64,000 nt of DNA from Diogma glabrata (lineage: Eukaryota; Arthropoda; Insecta; Diptera; Cylindrotomidae), in assembly GCA_963693315.1 (NCBI GenBank), contig OY856187.1:974837-1038836 (forward strand). The letters are read 5' to 3'. Positions 10,451 to 21,735 of the stretch are shown here, piece by piece. A program made the position numbers and the translations under genes. The notes under the pieces are model-generated. The model had not been told where the DNA came from. It saw nothing but the letters and a program-made list of their open reading frames with translations, and did no database searches. Positions within the stretch are counted from its first letter, which is position 1; every line of letters begins with the position of its first letter.

Positions 10451-10905
10451 TGTCGGAGACTGAAGCTAAGACCGTCGACGAGAAGGTCTCTTTCTACATA
10501 GCACTGGAGGAGGATATGAAATCAACACCAACTCGAGACTTAAACGTGGTTTTTGGTGACTTTAATGGGCAAGTTGGTATATATATTTCTTATCGAAATG
10601 TGGTGGATCCCAACCACCTACATTTGAGTTCGAATGATAATTGCGATAGATTAACTAGGTTTGTATTATCAAATAATTTTCAAATTGCTAGTACGTTCCG
10701 CATCGATCGATTCATAAGCATACTTAGGTGTCATCGAATGCAAACGGTGGAAATTGATGATAAGCTAGTAACAGCACGATTCTTTTCGAGTGTTCTAAAT
10801 GAGAGATCGTTTAGGGTGCATACATTGGAAGTGACCACTTTCCTGTATAGGCTAAAATTCAATCACTGGGAAATGTTTAAACATCTAATCACTAAAAAAC
10901 GCTGA
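10451..10905 (+). pseudogene. RTE-type LINE endonuclease fragment
   Basis: The plus-strand frame contains LEEDMKSTPTRDLNVVFGDF then NGQVG, the GDFN(A/G)xVG block of apurinic-type endonucleases in RTE LINEs (often annotated in insects as craniofacial development protein 2-like). NDNCDRLTRFVLSNNFQIAS follows, matching the conserved NDNGxRLxxF segment. Further on, a frameshift moves the SDHF motif (GSDHFPV, near 10830) to another frame. It is a decayed piece with no RT attached. Companion RTE-like remnants are the C-terminus at 19090-19271 and an RT piece at 50271-50483. Confidence 0.75.
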
Positions 10906-11502
10906 AACTAAAAGCGATATTAAACCCATATTACCGAAATATTAAAGAATTCAGAATCTATCTGTGGAGATGACAATACGTACTGGTATTTCTTCATGAA
11001 CACTTGCTTGAACCATTCTTTAGCCGACCTCAGCAATGTGTCTCGTCTTTTTTCCCACGAACGACCTCATTATGGAATTCTCTAAAATCCACTGTTTTTT
11101 CGCCTAGTTACAACCTTCAAAAATTTAAGCTCAACATAAAGAAACTAACTTTCATACATTAAAAGTAAATACACCAACGATTTGCACATTTCCTTCCCTT
11201 TCCTCTACTACCCCCTAGCATTTATAGCTCCTTCACTTTCCACTCCTCTTCTCCAAAACGTCTACATTAAATATTAAATTTTTTACTGTGCATTATGGAT
11301 ACATGTTATCCAAACAAAAACAATATTAAAAAAAAGAACGGCTAAAACCTTAAAAGACCGTATCAACTGTTATTTAAAACAAAGATGTGAGCTACAATTA
11401 GATTTTAAAAATATTTAAGAGTGGTCACTTATTTTGAAAATCTTAACATAAATAACAAGCAGCAAGTCGGGCGACGAGCAAAACATAAATTAAATAATAA
11501 AT
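10906..11502. other. AT-rich DNA, no gene seen
   Basis: No recognisable protein segment, RNA or ordered repeat was found on either strand. Confidence 0.4.
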
Positions 11503-11545
11503 TAAAAAAGTCGGTTAGGTGCGAATAAAATTCGCTCCTCCTGTT
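11503..11545 (+). repeat. Dispersed repeat head, shared with 63541-63585
   Basis: A stretch reading AGTCGGTTAGGTGCGAATAA then AATTCGC is repeated near 63546 with small changes. Both copies lie at the start of an AT-rich repeat, so this looks like a conserved end of a short dispersed element. The family is not named. Confidence 0.45.
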
Positions 11546-12689
11546 GTTGTGATATTCCTAAAAACAAGGAGAAATAAAAAAAAAGCTATTCAACCGGAAG
11601 TGACCAACAAAAACCTTATGCTTTAAGTTTCAACAAAATTTAATGTTATAATGAGTGTTATTGATGTTTCAAATAAACAATTGTTCAGGCGAACCACTTA
11701 CTACCTCCTGACCCCTTTGTCAAATTTCGAGAATATTTCGGATCTTCCATATTTAAGTTTAATAACACCTAGTTGTTCACATTTTCTTAAAACCCCAAAA
11801 AAAATAAAATAACAATTGTTTATACAAATTTCATTATAAAATGCTTCAATGACCTTGAAAGCATTATTTATGGCCATGATACTGAAAAACAAAGGACCCG
11901 ATTCCGGTTTAAAAGGAATGGGTTCTAAGTTACGACAAGATACATCTATTGTGAACATTTTTTGTTGAAATCGGTTTATCCTTTGTTGAGAAAACGTCAG
12001 ACCTATTTTGTCAACAAACAACGGTACACACATAGATAGATACAAACATACACACACAACACACACATATAAACTGCCAACTAAAAATAACCTAAATAAC
12101 TTCAGGAGGTCTTAAAACATGCAGATATCATAAAAATTCCGATTTCGAAATAGAGCGATCAGGTTTGCTCTAGTTCAAATCAGACATTGAAAGGGGAGCC
12201 TGATTGGGTCTTGATCATGAGGGTGACACTTTTGCCCTATTAGGCTCTGATTGGGATTGCCGGATCAGGCCCTGATATTAATATACCAAATCTCAAATCT
12301 CACAGTTCTGAGATATCAAAATTTCGGTCTGTGTTAAGGATTTTTATATAGTTTTTGGTAAATGGCTTGTATGAGGACATTGCTTTTAGTTTTGGGCAGC
12401 GATGTATATTAAACATAAAACTCTTTGTAAAAGTACTAGTATTTTATCTCTGTTTATAAGTTTATTACAAAACGAATACGAAACACCAATACGTTTCCGG
12501 AAAATTAAAACAGATCATAAATTAACATAATTTATAGTGAAAAGATGATACACTCAGCAAACTATTCAAAAATTTCTCCGTTTAGCGTTCAGCAATTTCA
12601 ACATTTCAAAAATAAATAACAAATTTTCTACCAATACTTAAAATATTGTATTAGTACAGAAAAAATTTTAGAAAACTTTTTTGTTTAGG
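11546..12689. other. Non-coding DNA with a LINE-tail-like segment
   Basis: The segment at about 11930-12066 has the wording of many insect LINE 3' tails: a guanine/adenine phrase ending GAAATCGGTTTATCC, then an ATAGATAGATACAAACATAC / CACACACAAC microsatellite. The minus-strand ORF at 11701-12066 is its shadow. The rest is unassigned. At 12150-12290 there is an internally repetitive stretch (CCTGATTGGG, GATCAGG) without clear structure. Confidence 0.4.
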
Positions 12690-13185
12690 TAAATGCTTCT
12701 TTTCAATAATTACAATATACAAGAGCTGATATTTTCAAAAGCAACTGTCCCTAACGGTCCAGAAAACCGTATCTGTTAGAGTAAATAATCTTTTCGATTA
12801 TTACCACTTTTGCAAAAAACGACATTTCATATGATATTTTCCAACACAACCATTCCTATTTTTCCAAAACCCGTCTTGGAAAATCTCTCCATTTGTTCTA
12901 AATGCAGCTTATTTTCAATAATTACAACTTTTGTGAAAAAACGACATTTAATCAAAGCGCACTGATATTGTTCAACCCAAGTGTTTATATTAATCCAGAA
13001 ATCTTTTTAGAAAACCTCTCTTGTTACTCTAAATGCGTGTTTTCGATGATTACAAATTTTGTGAAAAACGACATTTAATATGAACCGACCTGACATTTTC
13101 CCAACCTAACTGTTCTTATTAGTCCACAAAAATTTGTCGAAAACCTCTCTATTTAGTCTAATTGCTTCTTTTCAATACCTGCGTT
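12690..13185 (+). repeat. Degenerate tandem repeat, unit about 124 bp, about four copies
   Basis: The phrase TTTTGTGAAAAACGACATTT recurs near 12808, 12929 and 13054. The phrase AAAACCTCTC(C)ATTTAGTCTAAATGC recurs near 12671, 12875, 13008 and 13140. Spacing is close to 122-126 bp with many substitutions, which indicates an old local tandem array. Isolated half units occur at about 12565 and 13672. Confidence 0.65.
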
Positions 13186-14023
13186 CCTTTTAGGTAAACT
13201 TGCTACCCGAACCAAATTTTAAATGGAACGGCAATAATATGAGGTGTCTTAGACTATTTTTCTAAGACTACAACCCAAATTTTGTCTTAGTACAACTTCC
13301 CGACGTTGTTTTTGACAAAATATATATTTTTAAAAAATTAATATTGCTAAAAATTGTGAAAAAAATAACACAGAAAATTAAATGTTAGAGAAAATTAAAA
13401 TTTTTATTTTTTTAATTTAAAATTAATTAAACATTGAAAGATTTCTAAAAATTGGATATGATTCATGCAAAAGAAAATAACAAAAAGAAATAAATTTGAC
13501 ATTTGGGCTGAAATCTGAATTTTTAATAAACATTTGGGTAAACATTTTACAATTTTTTCTCTAAACTGATAAAACTCTGGTGTTGAATAGAGGCACGGGA
13601 AGTTTGCTATGTAGCTTTACCACCTTTCGATATCTCATATCACCTTCCTTTACCACCTTTTTCAATTCCAAATAGTTCAGAAAACTTCTCCATTTAGCGT
13701 AAATTTAAAATTCATTTTGTGAGCAGCAAAATTGTTTTATTGGCACACAATAAAAATATAAAACTTTGTGATGGATGTAAAGTTATTTCACTGTAAATAA
13801 AATTAATATAAAAAAATTTTCAATTAAAGTGAACCTAAAATTTAGTTTCAATATAGTTTAAATTTTCCTAATGCATATAAACTAAAAAGAAACAAACGAA
13901 AAAATAATTTGTTTTTCAAATAAATAGTTAGTTCCGTGTTTTTTTTAAACCACAATTGTTTTAGGATTATTGTTATATTGAACATATACGATTGAAAGGT
14001 TTTTTTAAACCGTTAAAGTCAAG
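13186..14023. other. AT-rich DNA, no gene seen
   Basis: No coding or RNA signal was seen. One orphan half-unit of the 124-bp repeat (CAGAAAACTTCTCCATTTAG) is near 13676. Confidence 0.4.
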
Positions 14024-14046
14024 AACAGTTACAGAATTTGGCTGCA
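14024..14046. repeat. Solo arm of the GCAGCCAAATTC MITE family
   Basis: ACAGTTACAGAATTTGGCTG followed by CAGTAC equals the right terminus of the elements ending at 7809 and 47920. No partner arm was seen nearby, so this is a truncated copy. Confidence 0.6.
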
Positions 14047-14408
14047 GTACGCGAATGTAAAAAAGAATTAAAAAGGACAAAACCAAAATTACAATTCAGT
14101 TTTTTATATAAGATAAAGGCGCGTTCCATTGAAAATCACACTTACTCAAATTTGCTTTGATCTACTCTACCTCGAACAAGTTGTGTAGTTGTAAAGCAGT
14201 TTATTATTCGATTTTATTTAAATCAGTTTTGGTATTTTTAATAATAAAATGGACCACTCAGATCTAAATATCAGTCCAAAATAAAAAATTTTGATAATAA
14301 TAAAATTGTGTGGTTTCTTTTGGAAAATTTTCAAATTTTTGGCGTTCCATTGGTGATCTACTCAAAAGCTGCTTTGAGCAGCTATTTTGTTCTAAAGGAA
14401 CGCATGTA

Positions 14409-15015
14409 TAATGATATTTTTTTTTTTTTTTAATAAAATGTGTTGTGTAATAGGGTTTAGAATATGTGTCACAACAACACATAAATACCTTTTGAGACCT
14501 AGGTCTAGACCTGGGTCCCACAACAACTGCCGTTCTAAGGTGTAGATTAACGCTTTATTTAAACATTTGTGGGTTGAAGTCACCTAAGACTAAGTGTTCC
14601 GGCAAACTATTCCATTTGTACGCTGTTCGGACAAAGAAGTTTCTCTGCGATCTGCCAGTATGACAGCCGTTTCACCGGTTGCGGCAGCCGATTGCCGAGT
14701 GGAACGGGGGTAAGAATAAGTTTGAGGCATGATGCCGCTGATTTCATCTGAGCACTGCTGATGACGATATTTGTAAAAAACAACGAGGTCAGCAACAGTA
14801 CGACGATGTTGTAGGGAATCAAGTTTTGATGTCAAAGCTCGATCACCCACAATTGGTATAGCCCGCTTTTGAACAGAGTCCAAGAGGGCTCAGATGGAAA
14901 CAGAGGCAGCACCCCAAACTTGACAGCAGTACTCCATACAGGGACAAATATAGGACTTATAAACATGGAGCAATTGGTATGGAGTGAAAAATTTACAATA
15001 TTTACAATTTCGGTT
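14409..15015 (-). mobile_element. LINE copy 1: 3' end, minus strand, 5'-truncated
   Basis: A T-run at about 14418-14432 is the poly(A) tail on the minus strand. Beyond it lies the C-terminal part of an RT-type ORF: YKSYICPCMEYCCQVWGAAS, then a domain with LQHRRTVADLVVFYKYRHQQ and a C-terminal tail with AYKWNSLPEHLVL. The same peptides occur in copies 2 and 3. Stops and frameshifts are present. The 3' UTR has the hairpin ATGTGTTGTTGTGACACAT that all copies share. Confidence 0.75.
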
Positions 15016-15480
15016 GTACTGTATTGTATACCTTCCCGCAACCCGGGCGGCTAAGCCAATGTCCCCGTTCCCGCTAGACATGACAACAGGTTTACGGTTT
15101 GCAACAGCAGGCCAGAGCCTACTATAGCTCAGGTACCTCGGGGTCGCCAGGTCCCGTATCACGGTCTAATCAGACCAGTGACCTCTGATTAACAACATGT
15201 TAATATACCGTTTGAAAGAGGAGATAATAAGCTTTATAATAAGAATGTACTTTGATGGGCGTACCGGACCTACTTTGGGAGATACATGCACTCAAACTTT
15301 AAATTCAGTGATTTTTACAAATTCTTTCACATTAAAGTCGTATAATGTACTGATAAGATACTAAGTTTGATATTTTCAAGCTAGCATTGTACCTAACTAA
15401 ATTTTTTGATTAATTAAACAACACAAATTTACAAAATAAATCTAACAGTAACCAAAAACTATATATACATAATATATCGT
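15016..15480. other. Mosaic of repeat fragments between two LINE copies
   Basis: Bases 15030-15175 are more GC-rich than their surroundings (CCCGGGCGGCTAAGCCAATG etc.) and look like a fragment of another retroelement. Bases about 15193-15400 are the inverted copy of about 31858-32047: both contain the phrases for TTAATATACCGTTTGAAAG and GAGATACATGCACTCAAA. No gene is present. Confidence 0.5.
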
Positions 15481-16443
15481 ATAACCCAATAAATAGTTTT
15501 GCAGATGATAGTACTCTGCACAAGTCGTTCGAGCCCCTTCCTTCAATAGGTAAAATGCACGAACGAATTAATCCTGTCCGAAGAGACGCTGCCATAAACG
15601 TGAACAAAGACCTGAATAAAGTCGCCGACTGGGGTGACCAAAACCTTGTCGATTTCAACTCTACCAAAACACAGCTGTTGATTGTTTCCAGAATAAAGAC
15701 CGAGTTCCCCAAAGATATTTTATTCAGTATGTGTGATGAACCAATAGGTGAATGTAAAAACCTTCGTTTGTTGGGTGTCACAGTTTCAAATGACCTACTC
15801 TGGAACGATCATGTAAGGGCGATGGCAAAAAGCGCGTCTAAAAAACTCGGCCTCCTAAATAAATGCAAAAAATTTTTCACTTCATACCAATAGCTCCATG
15901 TTTATAAGTCCTATATTCGTCCCTGTATGGATTACTGTTGTCAAGTTTGGGGTGCTGTCTCTGTTTCCATCTTGGCCCTCTTGGACTCTGTTTAAAAGCG
16001 AGCAATACGAATTGTAGGTGATCGAGCTTTGACATCAAAACTTGATTCCCTACAACATCGTCGTACTGTTGCTGACCTCGTTGTTTTTTACAAATATCGT
16101 CATCAACAGTGCTCAGATGAAATCAGCCGCATCATGCCTCAAACTTATTCTTACCCCCGTTCCACACGGCAATCGGCTGCCGCAACCAGTGAAACGGTAA
16201 AGATCCCGCGCTGTCATACTGGCAGATCGCAGAGAGACTTCTTTGTCCGAACTGCGTACAAATGGAATAGTTTGCCGGAACACTTAGTCTTAGGTGACTT
16301 CAACCCGCAGAGGTTTAAAGAAAGCGTTAATCAACACATTAGAACGCCAGTTGTTGTGGGACCCAGGTCTAGGTATTTATGTGTTGTTGTGACACATATT
16401 CTAAACCCTATTACACAACACATTTTATTAAAAAAAAAAAAAA
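15481..16443 (+). mobile_element. LINE copy 2: RT C-terminal part with poly(A)
   Basis: It begins inside the RT palm: the FADDSTLHKSFE catalytic motif is at about 15500, with both Asp intact. It continues through LLIVSR, KSYIRPCM and LQHRRTVADLVVFYKY to the tail AYKWNSLPEHLVLGDFNPQRF and an A-run at about 16430-16443. Stops interrupt it near 15891 and 15994. It is 5'-truncated and head-to-head with copy 1. Confidence 0.8.
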
Positions 16444-16776
16444 GGTTTTCCCTTATTAGAACCCCTAGTGAGTACACACTAGAGAGGACTCATGTGGGGT
16501 CAAACCATGTAAAGTACCAACCTCTGGGCACCTGTCCCCTCAGTTGTATATAGACTTCTAACAGCTATAGACGAAGGCCTGTTGGTGACCTTTATTGCGT
16601 CTAAACTCGTGGGAACAAGATGGATAAATATTTTAGTAACATTTCAAATTTTTTAAAAATTTTGTTCACATTATTATTTCTTACATCCTGTCATGAAATA
16701 TTGGCCTATGTCATATTTTGTTACATGATAGGATTTATTGTTTAGTTACCCATTTATAAAATTATATTTTGATCAA

Positions 16777-17064
16777 ATGATTACATTTGATAAACAATTC
16801 AAGATACACATCCAAAATATTTGTGGATTGAATGCCAACCGAGACGCCGTGCAACATCATCTTGAGCACGACAAGCCACAATTTCTTTTTCTAACAGAAA
16901 CACAACACTATCCTTATGACGTAACACTAAATCCCAAATATAGGCTTGAATCTGCTTTTAAACTTCATCAAGGTGTATGTGCGTACATTCATGAGAGTGT
17001 TGCGTATAAGCGCTTTCCAAATTTTGAATTACGTGGTGATGGCTACAACACAGTTGCCTTGTAG
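16777..17064 (+). pseudogene. LINE endonuclease N-terminal fragment
   Basis: The frame reads IHIQNICGLNANRDAVQHHL, FLFLTETQ and GVCAYIHESVAYKRF. These match the N(x)xG, E-containing TETQ/TETW block and the CxYI strand of AP-type endonucleases in LINEs. The stop at 17064 and a switch of sequence end it before the catalytic His region. Confidence 0.7.
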
Positions 17065-17094
17065 CCTTCAAATTAAGAACCCTAGTCCTGTCTA

Positions 17095-18385
17095 AAATAT
17101 ACGAGCAATATTTTAATTCACACATATCCAAATTTTTGGAGGTCAACTATTTGATATCTGACAGCCAATACAGTTTTAGAAACAAAAGATCAACAACCGA
17201 TCTATTGAACTATGTAGCACATCTTTGGAATAGCATACTTGAGAAAGGTGGTGAAACGTACGTAATCGCATTAGACTTCTCAAAAGCATTTGATCGATGC
17301 CAACTTGATCAACATGCTCGTTGCGTACGGTTTTCAACCCGCAGTCGTGAAGTTGATTCAAAATTTTCTGTCTAGCCGATACATCTCGGTATTTATAGAT
17401 GGCTTCTCTTCTGAGTCCAAATTAATTAACGCTAGTGTACCCCAAGGCTCAGTTTTATCTCCCACTTTATTCCTAATTTATATCAACGAACTGTTGCAAA
17501 TCACCAGTAACCCAATAAATAGTTTTGCAGATAATAGTACACTGCACAAGTCATTCGTCCCCCTATCTTCAAAGGGTAAAATGCATGAACGAATAAATCC
17601 CGCCCGGAGAGACGCTGCCATAAATGTAAACGAGGATCTAAAAAAAGTCGCCGATTGGGGTGACAAAAATTTGGTCAATTTTAATTCCACCAAAACACAG
17701 CTATTGATTGTTTCCAGATCAAAGACCAAGTTTCCCAACGATATTTCAATTAATATGTGTGACGACCAAATAGACGAATGTGAAAGCATTCATTTATTGG
17801 GAATCACAATATTCAATGACTTACTCTGGAACGATCATATAATGGCCATGGCAAAGAGCGCGTCAAGAAAACTCGGCCTCCTCAATAGATGTAAAAAATA
17901 TTTTACTTCGCATCAATTACTCCACATTTATAAGTCCTATATTCGTCCCTGTATGGAGTATTATTATCAAGTTTGGGGCGCTGCATCTGTTACTATCCTA
18001 GCTCTTTTGGACTCTGTTCAAAAGCATGCTATACGAATTGTTGGTGATCGAGATTTAACATTAGATCTTGATTGCCTACAACATCGTCGCACTGTTGCTG
18101 ATCTCGTTGTTTTTTATAAATATTGTCACCAGCAGTGCTCGGATGAAATCAGGTCCATAATGCCTCAGACTTATGTTTTCCCCGTTTGACTCGTCAATCG
18201 GTTTGTGCAGGTGGTCGGACTGTCGAGATTACTCACTGTCATAGTAATAGAATGCAAAGGGATTTCTTTGTACGTATATCGTACAAAGGGAATGCTTTGC
18301 CCGAATTAGCCTTTAATCTACAAAGATTTAAAAAAAGCCTCCACCTATACCTCAAGACGCATGTTGTTGTGGGACCTTGGTCTTA
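17095..18385 (+). pseudogene. LINE reverse transcriptase, catalytic motif altered
   Basis: The RT fingers and palm are readable: QYSFRNKRSTTDLLNYV, then ALDFSKAFDR (motif A), a one-base frameshift near 17295, ASVPQGSVLSPTLFLIYINE (motif B), and NSFADNSTLHKS at the catalytic site. The usual (F/Y)ADD is FADN here, a loss of the second catalytic Asp; copy 2 keeps FADD. A long connection domain and the C-terminal LQHRRTVADLV segment follow. The reading frame breaks again near 18190, and the final tail is in the ORF at 18186-18386. Confidence 0.8.
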
Positions 18386-18458
18386 AAAGGTATCTATGTG
18401 TTGTTGTGACACATTTTGTAATTTCTACTACACAACACTTTTTATTAAAAAAAAAAAA

Positions 18459-18695
18459 TATAAAACTATAAAATTACCTGTAATTAAAATACTTTTTACG
18501 AAAATACTTACCAGGAGACTGATAATGTAACTGAACAAAACACAATCTTGCTAGCAATGATGACTGTTTTGATTGATAAAACCTCGGACCACGTAAAAAA
18601 CTTGCAATATTATGTTTATTGTATTTTAATCAATAACTGTGACGAGCGATAACTTGATCGAAATATAAATTCCCGATATTTTTAATGTGTTTTGA
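18459..18695. other. Short spacer between tail-to-tail LINE copies
   Basis: AT-rich with no coding signal. It separates the poly(A) of copy 3 from the poly(T) of copy 4. Confidence 0.4.
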
Positions 18696-18917
18696 TTTTT
18701 TTTTTTTTTTTTAATAAAAAGTGTTGTGTAGTAGGAATTACAAAATGTGTCACAACAACACATAGATACCTTTTAAGACTCAGGTCCCACAACAACATGC
18801 GTCTTGAGGTATAGGTGGACGCTCTTTTTAAATCTTTGTGGATTGAAGGCACTCGAGACTATTGATTCGGGCAAAGCATTCCATTTGTACGATGTACGTA
18901 CAAAGAAATCCCTTTGG
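18696..18917 (-). mobile_element. LINE copy 4: 3' terminal fragment, minus strand
   Basis: The T-run at 18696-18712 is followed by the reverse complement of the family's 3' UTR and C-terminal codons, closest to copy 3 (for example the segment opposite GACGCATGTTGTTGTGGGAC). Homology stops near 18917. It faces copy 3 tail to tail. Confidence 0.75.
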
Positions 18918-19089
18918 CAGGAGAATGATAAAAAATTTGAGGGACAAACTTTAATAGGATATATCTTATATGAAATAAAGAGTAATTTTATGATTATTTA
19001 CAGGCATTATTATTTAAAATTATTACAGCAGTGCCAATTTGTCTCTACACACTTAGAATCATTGATTATTTAGTTTACCAGCTTTGACA

Positions 19090-19271
19090 ATCAAAAGGGG
19101 ACACACCAGGGGAGTGGATGACCGCGAGATAGACCACGACTACAATGGGAGACCAACGTAATAAACGACCTTAAAAAAATCGGCTGTTATGGTAATTATG
19201 TCGCTGTTGCGAATGACCGTGAAGAATATTCGAAGCTGATTAGCCTGGCAACGCTCCTACATGGAGCATGA
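19090..19271 (+). pseudogene. RTE-type LINE ORF C-terminus
   Basis: From about 19140 the frame reads WETNVINDLKKIGCYGNYVA then VANDREEYSKLISLATLLHG and TGA at 19269-19271. This is the usual end of RTE LINE proteins (RGRPxxRWxTxxxNDL...NDRExWRxLV). The upstream GRP-like part is in another frame (near 19095-19130). It has no RT attached and is probably the same kind of element as the 10.45-kb endonuclease piece. Confidence 0.75.
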
Positions 19272-19329
19272 ACGCCGATTAAAAAAAAATATACATATAT
19301 ACAAAGTTTTATTTGGCTTATTATTATAA

Positions 19330-20885
19330 AAAAATGCTTTTGGAAATCGGAAAAAATGTTGGAAAAAATATAAAACAATGGCTAACTAAATTTTTCTCGA
19401 ATATCCTAGAAACCGGCAATCTTCCAAAACATTTTAAGACTACAAAAGTGATAGCGATACTTAAGCCAGGTAAACCATCTAATGAACCAGGAAGCTATCG
19501 CCCAATTGCCCTTTTGAGCACCTGCTACAAATTGTTAGAACGGCTCATATGTAACCGTATCGCTCCGATACTAAATGACTAGATCCCAGTCGAACAAGCT
19601 GGTTTCCGTCCCAATCGCAGTTGCACTGACCAACTGCTCGCTTTAACATCCTCCATCGAAGCTGGGTATCAAAAACAATTAAAAACAGGCGCAGTATTCA
19701 TCGATCTCACTGCAGCGTATGACACGGTCTGGCGAATTGGGATTATATATAAGCTGTTCAATGCAATACCTTGTAGCACCATCTCGCGTTTAATTAACAA
19801 CATGCTGAGTAATCGTGTATTCAAAGTCCATCTAAATAGTTCCTGTAGTAGGTCCAAAAAGCTTAACAATGGTTGGCCACAGGGTTCCGTCCTGGCGCCA
19901 TTACTTTTTAATTTGTACATTCATGACATTCCTGACACAACATCAAAGAAATTTGGTTACGCTGATGACTGGACCCTGGCCAGTCAAAATAAAGACATGG
20001 GTGTCTTGGAAGATTTGCTATCAACTGACTTGGCGATAATGAATGACTATTTTCGAACGTGGAGTTTATTTCCTAACCTAAGTAAAACCGAGAGTTCTTG
20101 TTTCCACTTAAACAACAAACTGGCAAAACACGCATTATCATTGTTATTTAACGGCACTGTTATTAAATACAATCAACAGCCAAAGTACCTGGGCATTACT
20201 CTCGATAGAACTCTTTCTTTTAAACTCCACCTATAGGAGAATACGTCAAAAAAACTTAAAACGAGAAACAATATATTGCACAAACTGGCAGGCTCGACAT
20301 GGGGTGCTACTCCAGCTACCCTCCGAACAACTGCTCTAAGTCTGGTTTACTCAGTGGGTGAGTATGGCGCACCAGTCTGGTTGAATAGCACACATACTGA
20401 AAAAGCTGACTGCCTGCTGCATGCCACGATGCGTACTATAAGTGGTACTATCAGGTCTACTCCTCTACCTTGGCTCCCTGTATTAAGCAATATCGCTCCA
20501 CCTGCACTCAGACGCTCACATGCGCTCATGCGTGAACATAAAAAGGTAACCAACAACATCACGTTACCCTGCACGAATATTACGGTGACCACACTCGTTG
20601 TCGATTGAAGTCAAGAAAGTCTCCAAATAAAACTGCCAGCAACCTGCTGGCAACTAATTTTAATATCTTGGATGCCTGGAACACCTCCTGGCATCATTAC
20701 AACACATTTGGCCTTTCTATTACTACCCAACCTGGTTTCGATCTGCCACGTCATACCTGGACTACACTAAACCGAATAAGAACGAATCATGGACGCTGTG
20801 CTGATTTTTTCTACAAGTGGAGAATTTCAGAGTCCCCTGAGTGTGACTTCGGCGCTCCACAACAAACCATAAAACATATAAGCAC
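19330..20885 (+). pseudogene. Jockey-like LINE reverse transcriptase, 5'-truncated
   Basis: The order of RT blocks is clear: TTKVIAILKPGKP and SYRPIALLSTCYKLLERL (fingers), QAGFRPNRSCTDQLLALTSS, AVFIDLTAAYDTVW (motif A), GWPQGSVLAPLLFNLYIHDI (motif B), and GYADDWTLAS (catalytic YADD intact). The thumb and connection domain follow, then a tail ending in the Cys-rich SPECDFGAPQQTIKHI, typical of jockey-type ORF2 C-termini. In-frame stops near 19579 and 20234 and a shift near 20600 inactivate it. Homology stops at about 20885 without a poly(A). The family is distinct from copies 1-4. Confidence 0.8.
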
Positions 20886-21284
20886 AGTTTGGTTTTTATG
20901 AAATTTTGCTTGTGGACAATATAGATAGGCGTTCTTTACACTACTCGCGATTTCGTTAATAATGTGGAATGTTAATAATGTGGAAAGGCACATCTTTGGT
21001 CAAGATCAACTTTATTATACGTTGAAGCGTATTTGCAATTTAAAATAATTCATCGGATTAGCTGCACAGTCAACCATGGTCCACAGTCCACGTAATTTAT
21101 CTCACTACTGACATTATTGTCAGAAAAGGTCGCGCCAAGGTTTTTGTTCAAGAAATATGTAAGTGAAAGTGAGCATTTTTTACAGAGAAAACAATAAATA
21201 ATATTTGCTTTGTTTTAAATAAAATGTGTATATTTATTGTATGTTCAGAATTATGGTATGTAGTGTTATGGACCATACTTTAAC
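20886..21284. other. AT-rich DNA, no gene seen
   Basis: No feature was recognised apart from a small internal repeat (TTAATAATGTGGAA twice near 20960). Confidence 0.4.
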
Positions 21285-21286
21285 TA

Positions 21287-21733
21287 CACTGAAAAAAAAA
21301 TTGAAGTAATGACAACCTCATCTCGAAGTTGGCAGTTGATTATTCATGCAAAGAAAAATTATTTGCAAACAATTTCACTGTGATTGGGACAACTACATGA
21401 TAACATTTTCCTAACAACAGAATGAGGTTTATTTAAAATATAAATTGTTATATCCAATTTAACATTAGTTGAATAAAGATAATAACTATTTCCCTGAAAA
21501 AAATTTTCTTTGGCCTTATATCATGAATTTTTCATTTTAAAGTTTAAGTATTTGAGATTAATTGAACTATATTTTATTTTCACATAAATATTTCGTGTGA
21601 TTGTCTCAACTTCATCGATTTATAATTGTAGAGTTGTTGAAGCAATTTCGTAGTTTGATTCGCCATATGTGACCGCACGGTGAGGTTGAGACAATTGCAT
21701 TTCGATTGGAAATAGGACATGTTTTTTTCAGTG
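21287..21733 (+). mobile_element. 447-bp TA-flanked MITE (Tc1/mariner-like), copy 1
   Basis: The left end is CACTGAAAAAAAAATTGAAG and the right end CATGTTTTTTTCAGTG, flanked by TA at 21285-21286 and 21734-21735. An opposite-strand copy with the same ends and TA flanks is at 57457-57907. TA duplication suggests Tc1/mariner mobilisation. It has no ORF of its own. Confidence 0.8.
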
Positions 21734-21735
21734 TA

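Larger units (their letters stand above)
16777..18458 (+). mobile_element. LINE copy 3: endonuclease start joined to RT by internal deletion
   Basis: The longest copy of the family runs from an endonuclease N-terminus through a deletion near 17064-17095 into RT, then the shared C-terminal region, the 3' UTR hairpin and an A-run at 18446-18458. It is dead: internal deletion, a frameshift near 17290 and stops near 18190. Confidence 0.8.

Noticed and set aside
14115..14404. Possible about 290-bp element with GCGTTCC/GGAACGC ends
   Set aside because: Only seven bases of inverted match, an extra GCGTTCC copy inside, and no target duplication; too weak to call.
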